Source: Sipunculus nudus
Taxonomy: Eukaryota; Annelida; Sipuncula; Golfingiida; Sipunculidae
NCBI GenBank assembly: GCA_026874595.1
Contig: CM049310.1
Coordinates: 52,406,558-52,470,557 of the forward strand
Length of the DNA: 64,000 bases
Direction: 5' to 3'
Shown: in pieces, positions 13,586-24,124 of the stretch
How positions within the stretch are numbered: the first letter of the stretch is position 1
Layout of the letters: each line of letters begins with the position of its first letter
Program-made: the position numbers and the translations under genes
The notes under the pieces: model-generated
The model's database searches: none
What the model was told of the DNA's origin: nothing
What the model saw: the letters and a program-made list of their open reading frames with translations, nothing else

Positions 13586-15866
13586 AAAACATGATACTTT
13601 CTGGAGAAAGTATAATAAATTAATTGTGACAGATACGGTGTAGCCTGGAATTACACTACCAAGATTCACCTAGGGCAGAAAACTGATTTAGAAAGTTTCC
13701 TCCTCATGCAATTTTATGGGTATCATTTTTTGTTAGATATGCAAGGATAACCAGAAATACTGAATGAGCCACTGTTCTTTACGACCTGCGGTCGTAAAAT
13801 GCGGAACAATAATCTATTTATGGAACATCCAGTGTTACATACGAACCACATTCACGTTTCACAGAAAAGGTGAGTTGTTTATACAAATTGCATCTGCCCA
13901 CACGAGTGCTTGGATAAGCCAAAATCGACATAGCTAAATACTTTAGACTCTTCAAACAGTTGCACAACACCGCGATTTTCAAAATGGCAAAAACATGTCA
14001 TAGCTTGCTTATAAAATACTTTTGAAGTATTATAAATCATCGGGAAGTATTACGCGCTGGTTTATATTTTCAGACTTTGGTTGCACTTTTTTAAATATAT
14101 ATCACTGTTTCTCAGTCAATGATTTCTGTAGAACTAGTAAGCATGATTTGTAAAAATCCCTTATAGTCCACACCAGTAGCCTATGTACAAGCTGTTGCAT
14201 GTACAATTAACAATCACGTGTACGACCATATACAAACACTCGTAACCACGTATAACCGCGTATAACCATGGCTGTCTCATGCGTGTGAGGTCACGAGAGA
14301 GTGCTGTAAAGTAAGTTGATCTGTACACTATCATAGCGAGACTCCGTGTAGCATACTGGCGTGAAATTTGATTTATTTATATATCAAAATTATATATATA
14401 AAACATGTTTTACTTTTAAAAGCATTATCTATTCAGCCTTTGATGTATTTTTCGGTAGGGTAATTGATCAAGATTAATATATTCTATCATATAAACGGTA
14501 AATATTATCTGAACGGGGGAACCAAACGCCCATATCATATTTGCAGCCGTGCAAACACTGCTTGATATAATATTTACCCTTTCATACATACGGATACATT
14601 TTGTTGACTCAGCCCTTTCGTTATATTAAAATGTTCTAAACACATGAAGTCTATCATGAATAAGTCCTGTATGTAAGTGTCATGTATTTTCTTTTTTGGT
14701 ATGTTATTGCCTTGCTGCTTCCGCCAGGAGGGTATGCGTTCATCTTCGTTCGGTATGTGTGTGTTTGTTTGTTCATTTACAACTCAGGCAGTCATGAACT
14801 AAATCTCGTGAAATTTTCAGGGCAATCCGTTAGTGGTCATTGGAGAATCGATTAGATTTCGGTGCATGATCCAGACTCAGGAACGTCATCAAAGAATATT
14901 CACAAATGTAGAGTCACTTATGTACGAATGAACCTGGGAATACGGGCCGAATAAGTGAATGCAACACGGTTTGGGAGTATACCACATGGCGGAGGCTTGC
15001 ATTTAACTGAATTGTTTAGTAATTAACATTGAAAAGTACATTCAGTACTATTATTTTGCTTATTGTCAATTGAATGGAAATAAATATGTGAAAAAAAAAA
15101 AACAGTTCTCATTCTTCTTCTCATTCGGCTCGAAATAAACTCGCCCACCAGGTAGTGAGTGGCAAAAGGATCCGGCACAGATGATCAAGGAATTAAGCAC
15201 ATTATAACTTACAATGACACGTTGATTTGTATGATAGAATAAATGTATCATCATTCAATCATTGTGCATGCAGATAGGACAAGAGAAAGATTCAGGTTGA
15301 ATATTCATTGTTTATTTCTAATTTAATACATAATACATCAATTAAAAACTAAGATAGTTACAACGGGAACATAATAATCCTTGGCACTAAAATTAAACAA
15401 TATACCACATAGGCCTACCTGAATCGGCGAATATGACAAGATGGCAAAATGTCATCATTGTAGTACAGCATAAATGCCCACCATGAATTTAACTTTCATC
15501 CTGGCGTCGTGTTGTTATATAGCTTTCAGTTAGTCGTGTGTGTGTGAGGGTGTGTGTTTGTATAACCGAACTGAAGAAGACACGATATTGACTGCCGACA
15601 AAGGCGTGAGGACTAACACGACTAACACACACACACACACACATACACACATATATATATATTTGAAAAGAACTCGACTCTTAAAGTGTTTTAGACCTTA
15701 ATTTTTACCATAATGACCAGATTTTTCCGGAATGATTTGATATGTTTTTGTGAAATACTTCACCGCTACCGACCTCTGATACTTTTTCCGTTACTCAAGA
15801 ATTATTCTTTTAAAAAGGATTTTCTTTTTATTCCGATTGCTCCATTTTTTTTAGAAATTCGGTATG

Positions 15867-15867
<1 letters not shown>

Positions 15868-15948
<81 letters not shown>
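15868..15948. repeat. microsatellite (TC)n(TA)n
   Basis: Same compound form as at 4098. Confidence 0.95.
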
Positions 15949-15951
<3 letters not shown>

Positions 15952-16799
15952 CTTATATTGCAAATTTTCCATTAAAATGTAATGTTCAGATGCGTTTTAC
16001 ATGGTTTAAAAAATAAAATGAATAAAAAAAATGAAAAATAAAACCACTAATGATACCCACTAATTTTTTTTTAATGTCAGTTAAAACTAACCTAAAAGTA
16101 TCCTTTTACAGATTTTATTCATTCAGGTCTCCATGAAATAGCTCTCTTGAATTAAGGTATTGAAGTGTGTCACCCATATCATACAACAACGTTATAGAGG
16201 AATAATCACACCCGCCATGCAAGCCAGCCAATGCTCAAATACTGCGTCGTTGTAGCAACAGTATTAGTATTTGTAGTAATAGCATTAATTTATCCCTCAT
16301 GATATCATCATATTTGCCTGGACTTTTTTTAAATTATTATAATTGATTTCCGTGTTAATACTAGTAGCACTATAAATCCTTAATGACGTCATTGTGGACT
16401 TCGGTTGCTGAATTGAGCAACGGTGTTTGATTGCTTTAAGAAAAGATGTATATATATATATTAAGTGATATATCTGAGTCACTACCGCCGGTTTCGGCTC
16501 ATCTGCTCATTAGATGACTGACGTTCAACTTCTACAATGTCGGTTTTCATCGTTTCTTTTTCGCATGGTTGGGTGTGAGCTGAGAAAACGCCTACCGGGG
16601 ATTGCCCTCACAGGAAACAACGGGAGTCCCCTGAAGACACGTCACATCCGCTCCCAGGAGTCCCTGCGTGAAGCAGACGACTCCATACTTTTAAGACAGA
16701 GACTTACCTGTGAGAGACAGACCTTTGCCATCTGCTGACCACGACCTCCCTTGAGATTAAGTGAGTTGTAGGTGAGTTGTATGGTTTGCTTAGCGTATA

Positions 16800-17880
16800 C
16801 TAACGCTAACATGGCGACGAGGATGGGATTATCATGATCTGCGACACCTTTGGTGTTTGTGTCTCTGCTGAAAGGACTTTGTTTCTGCTGCAATTTACAG
16901 AAACTTCCAAGTGATCGATCAGCATGATGATTGACTTCAAGGTCCGGCTGATCCTTGGGTAAAACCCTAAGGCTTGTCACCACGATGTTGATTGGATTCC
17001 CGATGCTAGAGTCATGGAACTGGGTGGCAACCTGATAATATTCATAACAGTGAGACGTATGGAGCAACAGCTGGTGCGCCGTGGTAAAACACTATTGATT
17101 TATCCACAAAAACCATCATCTTAATTAACATAACGTTCTAAGATGATTGATCGCTGCTCCCGGTGCTGCGTTCTCCATTTATAATGAAAGCTGTCACAGC
17201 ACTTATTATTCATATGGCGCTCTACATATCCCCGGTCACGATGTTTAGTTCCAATATACATGTACTTATCACCCGGATTTTAGAATGTAGTTGTACTTCC
17301 ACTGTTTCTGAGTAATCCACCACAAGGGTAGCTTTTTCCTCTTATCTTTCACGCCACAGAACATTTGGATAATGAGTCTTAATCGCCGGCCGCCTGTAGA
17401 CCACGTGGAGTCGTCCAGCCCTACCGTGGGAGTTCGTGTTTTTCCACAAAGGCTCCACAAAATACTCCTGTTCAACTGTGGCGAAAACACCATGCAGACC
17501 GTAGCAGCTGCTCAGCTCAACTCAGGAATCTTCCTGACTAGAAATATGTCCGTTATAATTACAATGTCTGACTGGTCTCTCTTTCTCCTTTCCGTCCCAG
17601 TATTCAGCAAAATAATTCTTTGAGATCAAATAGGTATTCACAGTCAGGTTGAAACGGAAATCCGTCCCATAAGCACGCAATATATAATAAATCCATTTAT
17701 TGTCGTCATAGTAACCGTCTTCTCCGTAAAACGTTACACTGCGGCGGCGTCTGGTTTGTTTTGTGTCCTTGACATCAAAACCCAGAACATCACCTTGTCA
17801 TCATTGGGAAATACCAATTCGTAACAATCCAAACCTTTCAGTAACTGCTCCGTACGCTTGGAGGGTCCGATTCCCAACCT
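16800..17880 (-). pseudogene. ADAMTS-like metalloprotease, broken intronless copy (prodomain to N-terminal catalytic domain)
   Basis: Read on the minus strand from high to low coordinates, successive pieces in different frames follow ADAMTS order. ELVFPNDDK lies near 17800. A basic RRRRSVTFYG leads to AYGTDFRFNLTVNTYL (17582-17740). GLHGVFATVEQEYFVEPLW and HVVYRRPA lie at 17356-17505, MMVFVDKSIV at 17075-17118, and SIGNPINIVVTSLRVL through DLEVNHHADRSLGSFCKLQ at 16800-17067. Known: ADAMTS enzymes are secreted zinc proteases of extracellular matrix; these blocks are the prodomain and the start of the reprolysin domain. Seen: at least three frame changes and in-frame stops, no clear introns over 1.1 kb, and the zinc site HExxH is absent downstream. 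Inferred: an inactive, possibly retroposed copy. Alternative: a diverged gene with unrecognised small introns. Confidence 0.6.
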
Positions 17881-18160
17881 GTGATTAAGTTTGGTCTCTT
17901 GAAGCGTTTTCTTTCTTATATATTACGGGCGTCCCTACAACCAAGGAGTTTACCATGTTGGCGTGAATATGGTGTGGCCAGGCTGAGGGGAAGCTGCCCC
18001 TTATCAAGGGCCGGGGTGAGAACGTCACTCCACCAATTGCTACACCTGTTAGAGGTCAATAACTAGCCTCGTCTTACCGGTATACATCTGTCTTCTTCTT
18101 TGTACATCGTCGACAGCTTTTAGGTCCATACCTGGTTTCTTCATCTGCTTTCGCTTACAG

Positions 18161-18745
18161 ACAGACACGCAGACAATACGGACGGCGACGATCATTCGAC
18201 CGTGGTTGCTAGCTGGAGCAGACCGATAAGGCGGACATCGCGATACAGAGGGATTCGTAGACGGAGTCCTAGCTCTTCATCCGATTTAAGCCTAAATGAA
18301 CCGTCTGACCAATCCCCGGATTCTGACTATCATCCCAGACATAGGAAACAGAGCCAAGCCCCTCCGAGACTTCTCTGGCGAAGGGAATCCTGGAATTCCT
18401 TTATTTTTCAGTTTGAGCGGTAAGTGGTTAGACATGGGTGGTCTGCGGAGAAACAAGCCGAACGCCTAGTAGACTGTCTGACAGTAAAGGCCCTAGAACT
18501 CGTGCCAAAACTGAACATACAGGGGGACTAAAGAAGTATTAAAATAAGCTGGGGAACAGATTTGGTCAGAGTGACGAACCGATTCCGGTCCGTAGATCAC
18601 CCCAATTTGTTAAACAAAAGGACAGCTTTCGGGCAGTGGGTACTGTTTATTGTGTTGGATGGGCTTCCCGGTGTAGATTGGGCTATAATTGAACAATTAG
18701 CGGTTGAGCATTTCCTCCGGGGTTGCAGAAAATATACTTCGGACG
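18161..18745 (+). pseudogene. Ty3/gypsy-type retrotransposon gag remnant
   Basis: A plus-strand frame begins with a Ser/Arg-rich stretch and then SWNSFIFQFER (to 18420). It is broken by TAA 18421-18423 and resumes in the same frame with RHGWSAEKQAERLVDCLTVK (18430-18490). Further on come QWVLFIVLDGLPGVDWA and EQLAVEHFLRGCRK (18625-18735). Known: the W-x-x-F-x-x-Q-F-E, AERLVDCL and FLRGC blocks in this order are typical of Gag capsid regions of animal Ty3/gypsy elements. At least two stops and loss of downstream frame make it dead. No zinc knuckle, protease or RT follows. It points opposite to the miniature LTR element starting at 18983, so the two are probably separate insertions. Confidence 0.6.
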
Positions 18746-18982
18746 CTTCGTCCCAGGTGTACGAGTATCCAACGGATGGGCAATTGTTTGGCCCTTGGAC
18801 CGAGAGGACCAAAGACGGCATTGACCACTGCCGACTACTTCAAACAAATGAAACTGATATTGTATTATACAAAATTATTGATTGAAATTTACCTAAGCCC
18901 TTCAAAGTCTGACGAAGATTTCCACCCCTTGGGATGCTCCAAAATCATATATAAATGTTGTCTTAATGTTAGAATCAAACGT

Positions 18983-19138
18983 TGTTACGAAGACAAATTG
19001 TTCAGGGGAAATTACTGGGCCGATCCGGGATTCCAACCGATGTCGTTGTCGCACATGTCAGGCGTTCCAGCCGCTTCGCTAGAAAAGCATGCTTCACTAG
19101 CGAGACTGTTCGGTCCGCTTTTATGTCACCCCGTAACA
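18983..19138 (-). repeat. 3' LTR of TRIM copy 1
   Basis: 156 bp. A box TAGCGAAGCGG is kept on the minus strand. The B box is changed to GGTTGGAATCC (one substitution). Ends TG...CA with 7-bp inverted tips TGTTACG/CGTAACA. Confidence 0.8.
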
Positions 19139-19257
19139 CACCCCCTCTTAAGAGCGTTCTGCTATCAGAACAAGACTAATTATCCCAGGAGTCACACTTT
19201 GGTGAGCTTATTCCCTGGTCCACAAAGTTTACCGTCACGTTGGACGAGCCCCCATTT

Positions 19258-19414
19258 TGTTACGAAGACAAATTGTTCAGGGGAAAATACTGGGCCGATC
19301 CGGGATTCGAACCCATGTCGGTGACGCCCATGTCCGGCGTTCCAACCGCTTTGCTAGAAAAGCATGCTTCACTAGCGAGACTTTTCGGTCCCCTTTTTAT
19401 GTCACCCCGTAACA
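19258..19414 (-). repeat. 5' LTR of TRIM copy 1
   Basis: 157 bp, same ends as its partner, with intact A and B boxes (19346-19356 and 19303-19313, minus strand). Adjoins the primer-binding site in the interior. Confidence 0.8.
19303..19356 (-). promoter_or_regulatory. tRNA-like RNA polymerase III internal promoter inside the LTR
   Basis: Minus strand: A box TAGCAAAGCGG (19346-19356) fits TRGYNNARNGG. B box GGTTCGAATCC (19303-19313) matches the consensus exactly. They lie 32 bases apart, as in tRNA genes. The flanks do not make an acceptor stem, so this is tRNA-derived promoter sequence and not a tRNA gene. Confidence 0.6.
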
Positions 19415-19481
19415 ACGTATAATCTGCAGTTGTGCAAACATATATCCACAAATCCAAAAAGTTTGAACACTGTTAGATTAT

Positions 19482-19676
19482 TCACATTTCCTTTATATAT
19501 GGATAACTATCGTTGATATACTTAATCCTTTCGTCATATTCAAATTCGGTATACACATTAAGGCTAGCAGCTGAGCACATTATGACATTCATGGTTACCC
19601 TCCCGTCAGATGTCGTTTCTACTTTACACGAACCTCTTCCTGGTAGGCACTGTGGAACGGGGACTACTTGTCTCAA
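19482..19676 (-). CDS. unrecognised candidate terminal exon
   Basis: Minus strand: acceptor-like attataatgtttgacag, then 64 codons of varied, non-repetitive composition (RQVVPVPQCLPGRGSCKVET; later VTMNVIMCSAASLNVYTEFE) and a TGA at 19482-19484. Three cysteines hint at an extracellular domain. No family recognised and no partner exon found upstream. It could equally be chance. It lies beside the TRIM copy and upstream of the ADAMTS-like remnant on the same strand. Confidence 0.2.
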   Translation of the reverse strand: MRQVVPVPQCLPGRGSCKVETTSDGRVTMNVIMCSAASLNVYTEFEYDERIKYINDSYPYIKEM

Positions 19677-19679
19677 CTG

Positions 19680-20639
19680 TCAAACATTATAATAAAAAAT
19701 TATTACATTTCATGAAAACATCTTCCATTTAGGCACAAACAGGCATATGATTACAAAACATTACTTGCTCCGTGTGTCCTTACCACAAGAACATCCATGT
19801 TTATGTAGTATGCCTTGAAATATTTCTAATCCAATATATGTGAACAAACTACATTTTCTTCTTAACTAAATGTGTACTATATGGTGCTGGTGTACACGTA
19901 GAAGCCGCAGTACCTTCTGGGATTCAGAGTTGCATAAAAAACAGCAGAAACCCTTAAAAAACAGCAGAGTCGTCCTCTTGTGAGTCTGCGCAGTGTGATT
20001 CATGGTTTATTAGTTTGTCCCGCATGTGATTTATAAGTATGTGTTTTATGTGTTTACTTCCTTGTTGTTTGCTGGAAATCGAAGATTTCTGCAAGCATAT
20101 TGGTCTGTTGCGTAATTTTGTTTGTGTGTTTGTGCATTTGTTTGTTCCCACTCTTCTGGCCACAAATTTGCATTAATTGCTTTCAAACTAACATTGATTG
20201 ATAATCAAAAATCCTGAGCCTATTGTTTTTGGTCAATATAGGTCAAATGTCAATGTCATCAAAACCCGTAAAAAATTGTTTTTAACAATTAATCTGTTAG
20301 TTTGTCAGTATGTCTATCCGTTTTATCCTCAACTTTGCCTACCTGCTGGTTCTTTGGTCTCACAGATAGCTTTCTATTTTGGTGAAGGTCAAGGACATTA
20401 AAACTTCAAACACGTGTTTCTTCCAATCTTTGTCGAAAACAATCACAACAGCAAAAACTCTACCTCATTTTTCCTCAAATATTGCCCTGACTGACCTTGA
20501 CCTTTATATTACTGTTTCTCTGAATTCCGGCATGCCCTCGACCTCTTGTCGACTTGTTTTGTTATTGGCGTATTGCCTTGTATTTGAACTGCATTCAGCT
20601 GTATTATTTAGTTATAAATATTGAAACATACATGCATTA
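19680..20639. other. no gene seen
   Basis: Includes a TGACCTTGACCTTTATATTA-type stretch (about 20490-20512) typical of dispersed repeats. No domain. Confidence 0.4.
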
Positions 20640-22281
20640 GCACTCTTGTGCTACTTTGACGGTTCAGTGGAAATAAATATGTTTAAATCAAAATCTCATT
20701 CTTTATTATGATCTTGCTCGACAAATCCGCCCAATGGGTTATGGCAAATTAAAGCCATTTGCATCCCCAGCAATGCTTATATCAATAGCTCAGGGAGCAG
20801 CTAACCAAATAGGTAAGTCTGTCGAGCGGATCCCGCACAGATAATCAAGCAGATGATCAATCAACCACATTAAAACCTGTACTCTTGATTGGAAGAGTAC
20901 AATGAAAATACAATAATTCATTCATTTGAATATGGGACGCGCAAAAGAATGATTTTGTTGAATATTCGTGACTGACAGATGTGTAGCCAAGGAAACGCTT
21001 ACAATCGAAGTAAGAGCAGAGCGAGTAAATCGATATTTCCCAGTAATAGCAAATAACATACATTTCTAATTTCAAGCCCACAAGATCACATAATTCTTAT
21101 GGGAGCAAAATTTTATAATTATATTTTAAACATGAAACGTACGTACGTGACAGGTCAGTAAACAAAAAACTGCCTGCCGATATTTTCATGTATTTTTACA
21201 CGAGGGTAATGAAAAACTACCACAACGTGCGGGAAATAACTTGTTTTGTACAATTAGGTTTTTCTTTAAGTTTAAAAAATCGAAAGTCATTTAAAAGATA
21301 TGAAAACAAATTATATTTCATATATATATATATATATACGAATATATTCATTAAAAACTTAGATAATGATAATGTAAGCTGTTTTAAAACATTATACCAC
21401 ATATGTATATCAGCGAATAACACAGGATGGTAAAATGTCGTCAGTGCATGTGGTCCAGCCGGGAAATGCCAACCATACATTTAACTTTCAGCGTATCGTC
21501 GCTACCTCAGTTGTAAGCCTCGCATGTAATCATAAGCGACATCTAGTGTGTAAATATGTAATTATTTCCACCTGAGCGTCAGTGAATGTCAGATCCTGGT
21601 TGATTTGGATCTATAGGTTATTCAAAGATTAACCTGTTATCAGTGGCTTTAAATATTAAGCATAAACATAAGAAAACAATTTAGAATATTTTAATGGTTT
21701 GAATGAAAGAGGTAAATTAAGAAACAGGCATATAAATATTTGTTTACAAGATGAATTAATATAAATATACATATATATTATATACATAATATTGCCGACT
21801 TATTAATGTTCTTTATGTCCGTCTTAAGCTTGCTTCCCCAATAAGCAGGCTGCTGGGAAAAAGTGATTATAAGAGTAACGAAAGTTACACGCGGAATTTA
21901 GCCATCCAGCACAATACACCAGCCAATAACCCAATAAGAAACCTGCATTTTACTGATTACAAAGCTCCGCTCTGTGGTGAGTTCTATTATCCATGTTCCT
22001 ATGGTCCCAAAACCGTGTTTGCGTTCACTTATGCGGTCCATAATCCCAGGTTCTCGTGCTTAGGTGACTATACATTTGTGAATATTCTTTGACCTTCCTG
22101 TATCCGAATCATGCGCCGATTCCACACCAAAAAAAATCTTATCGATTCTTCATTGGTTCATCCCTTTTCAGGACTGCGCGAGTTATGTTGTGAATAAACG
22201 CTTGAAAATAATACTACTTATTGACATTTCCTGAGACAAGAGTGCAAAATGAATGCAGACGACGGTGTTATCTTACAACAT

Positions 22282-22328
<47 letters not shown>

Positions 22329-23035
22329 GAATATATTTATTAAAAACTTAGATAATGATAATGTTAGGCTGAAATAAAACATTATACCACATATGTATTT
22401 CAGCGAATAACATAAGATGGTAAAATGTCGTCAGTGCATTTGGTCCAGCCGTTAAATGCTAACCATTAATTTAACTTTCAACGTATCGTCGCTACCTCAG
22501 TTGTAGCTTTGACAACCGGACTCTGCAAGAGAGCCATGCAATACTCTGGTCGTAATGTTAGAGGGCCGAAATTGCACTCCTTTAAGTGTGGTATTAATTT
22601 ACACACTAGTAGCACTGTAGATCACTATTGACATCATAGTGGCCTTTAGTTCCCGAAATGTGCGACAGATGTTTGTTGTTTGCTTTAAGAAAGATATATA
22701 TATACACACGTTCAGGCATACATGCCTATACCTGTCCTGATATGACGGTAGTTTTACCTGTCAGAGTGCAACTGATAATAGAAACCTTTATATATATGAA
22801 TCATGCTTGCGCATGTAAGTATGTACAATGTAATTATTGCTGCTTTGGATCAACTGGGTTTAGTACTGCTTATGAAGGTTCAGGTATGGGGAGGACAATT
22901 GCTCACCTGGTAACAGACGATAAACGTAAGTATTTTACCTTTAGCAAGTTGAGTAAACCATTACGACTTTTATACATATTTCTTGTACTTATCTCTGCCC
23001 ATACGTTATAAGGTTTCTGTGGTTATTTTTGGTAA
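20640..23035. repeat. further diverged copies of the segmental-duplication repeats
   Basis: 21310-21500 and 22310-22520 are close to each other (shared AAAAACTTAGATAATGATAA and ATACCACATATGTAT) and to 15340-15500. 22600-23000 resembles 5990-6460, including a TGCTGCTTTGGATC block followed by a conserved AACGTAAGTA that looks like a splice donor. No intact gene is visible. Confidence 0.5.
22284..22327. repeat. microsatellite (TA)n
   Basis: Uninterrupted TA run beside a segmental-duplication repeat. Confidence 0.95.
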
Positions 23036-23582
23036 AATATTATACCTTATAGAAATTAGACGTCATATCTATCTGTCTTTCTTTCTCTCTCTCTCTCTCT
23101 CGTAAGCTTGACCGATGAAAATCTCGGATAGACTTCTTTAAGTTAACCATCACGTCATATGGCCATAAATATACGAAAACTCGTAACGACGTATATATCG
23201 AATCACAAACAAGCCACGCAGCAAATACAATCACTGTCTTGTGTAGATTATTAGACTTTAGATTAAAGCCTTTTCAAAAAACATCTTGAGACAAGTCTAA
23301 TTTTGGTCAGAGTTTAGACTGGAGGAATGAGGGTGTATTGGATTATTGAAAAAGAACAGGTAAGATAAACTGGACTTCGTATTGTGTTATAATTTTACAG
23401 TACTGTTCTGGAAATATTGATATCAGCAGGGATAGCTGAAAACCAGATATTAAGAAATTACAGTTTTTTGTATCTTTGGTCCCTACGAAATTTGTCTTAT
23501 TTGGATAAGGTGATTACAATTAACACAACAGCTCAAGTGGTATTTGGTATTTCACTAATGAATTGCATGTTGACTCGAGAAC

Positions 23583-23584
<2 letters not shown>

Positions 23585-23649
<65 letters not shown>
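23585..23649. repeat. microsatellite (TA)n
   Basis: Uninterrupted TA run ending in CACACA; a shorter one lies at 23726-23746. Confidence 0.95.
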
Positions 23650-23655
<6 letters not shown>

Positions 23656-24043
23656 ATTGTTCTTTCTAGGCTGTTTGCAATGCACTGATGGCAAAGTGCC
23701 CTATGGTATAACCGGAGCGTATCAATATATATATATATATATATATCATGTGTAAGGAATCAAACGATTGTAAGCCTCGTGTTGACTAATTAGTTTCGAA
23801 CCGTTGAACGGCACTCTTCAGAACGGTATGACATGAAGAGTTTGTACATACAGCAACCAGTTGAATGAGACTTCCCTCATTAAGCTTCCCCCGCAGGCAG
23901 GCTTATGGGTGCTGGGTAATCTCGTAAAGTCTCGGCTTTTCAAACCACGCCGTTAGCTTCATTTTAACCACATTCACCTGATGATCGGGTTGCACCCCGT
24001 GAAACAGACTGTTGTGAATTAACAGTGTTGTTTTTCTCCAGAG

Positions 24044-24117
<74 letters not shown>
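24044..24117. repeat. microsatellite (TA)n, left of the TIR element
   Basis: TA run that stops exactly at the CAG end of the 24118-26157 element. Confidence 0.95.

Positions 24118-24124
<7 letters not shown>

Larger units (their letters stand above)
11850..16460. repeat. segmental duplication, copy 2
   Basis: Collinear diverged copy of 2790-6500, enlarged by the tandem element at 12131-13585. It includes the 15060-15540 repeat, whose relatives are at 20640-20760, 21310-21500 and 22310-22520, and a (TC)n(TA)n tract at 15868-15948. No gene recognised. Confidence 0.5.
18983..19414 (-). mobile_element. miniature LTR retrotransposon (TRIM), complete copy 1
   Basis: Two direct repeats of 156 and 157 bp (18983-19138 and 19258-19414), each TGTTACG...CGTAACA when read on the minus strand, flank a 119-bp interior. 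On the minus strand the 5' LTR is followed after three bases by TGGGGGCTCGTCC, the start of a tRNA-Pro-type primer-binding site. The 3' LTR is preceded by the purine run AAGAGGGGGTG. The copy is flanked by ACGT on both sides (18979-18982 and 19415-19418), a plausible target-site duplication. No coding capacity. Total 432 bp, so it must be mobilised by another element's proteins. Interpretation as a TRIM is strong; family name unknown. Confidence 0.85.

Noticed and set aside
19258-19414. tRNA gene
   Set aside because: A and B boxes are present, but no acceptor or anticodon stem fits and the sequence is part of an LTR.
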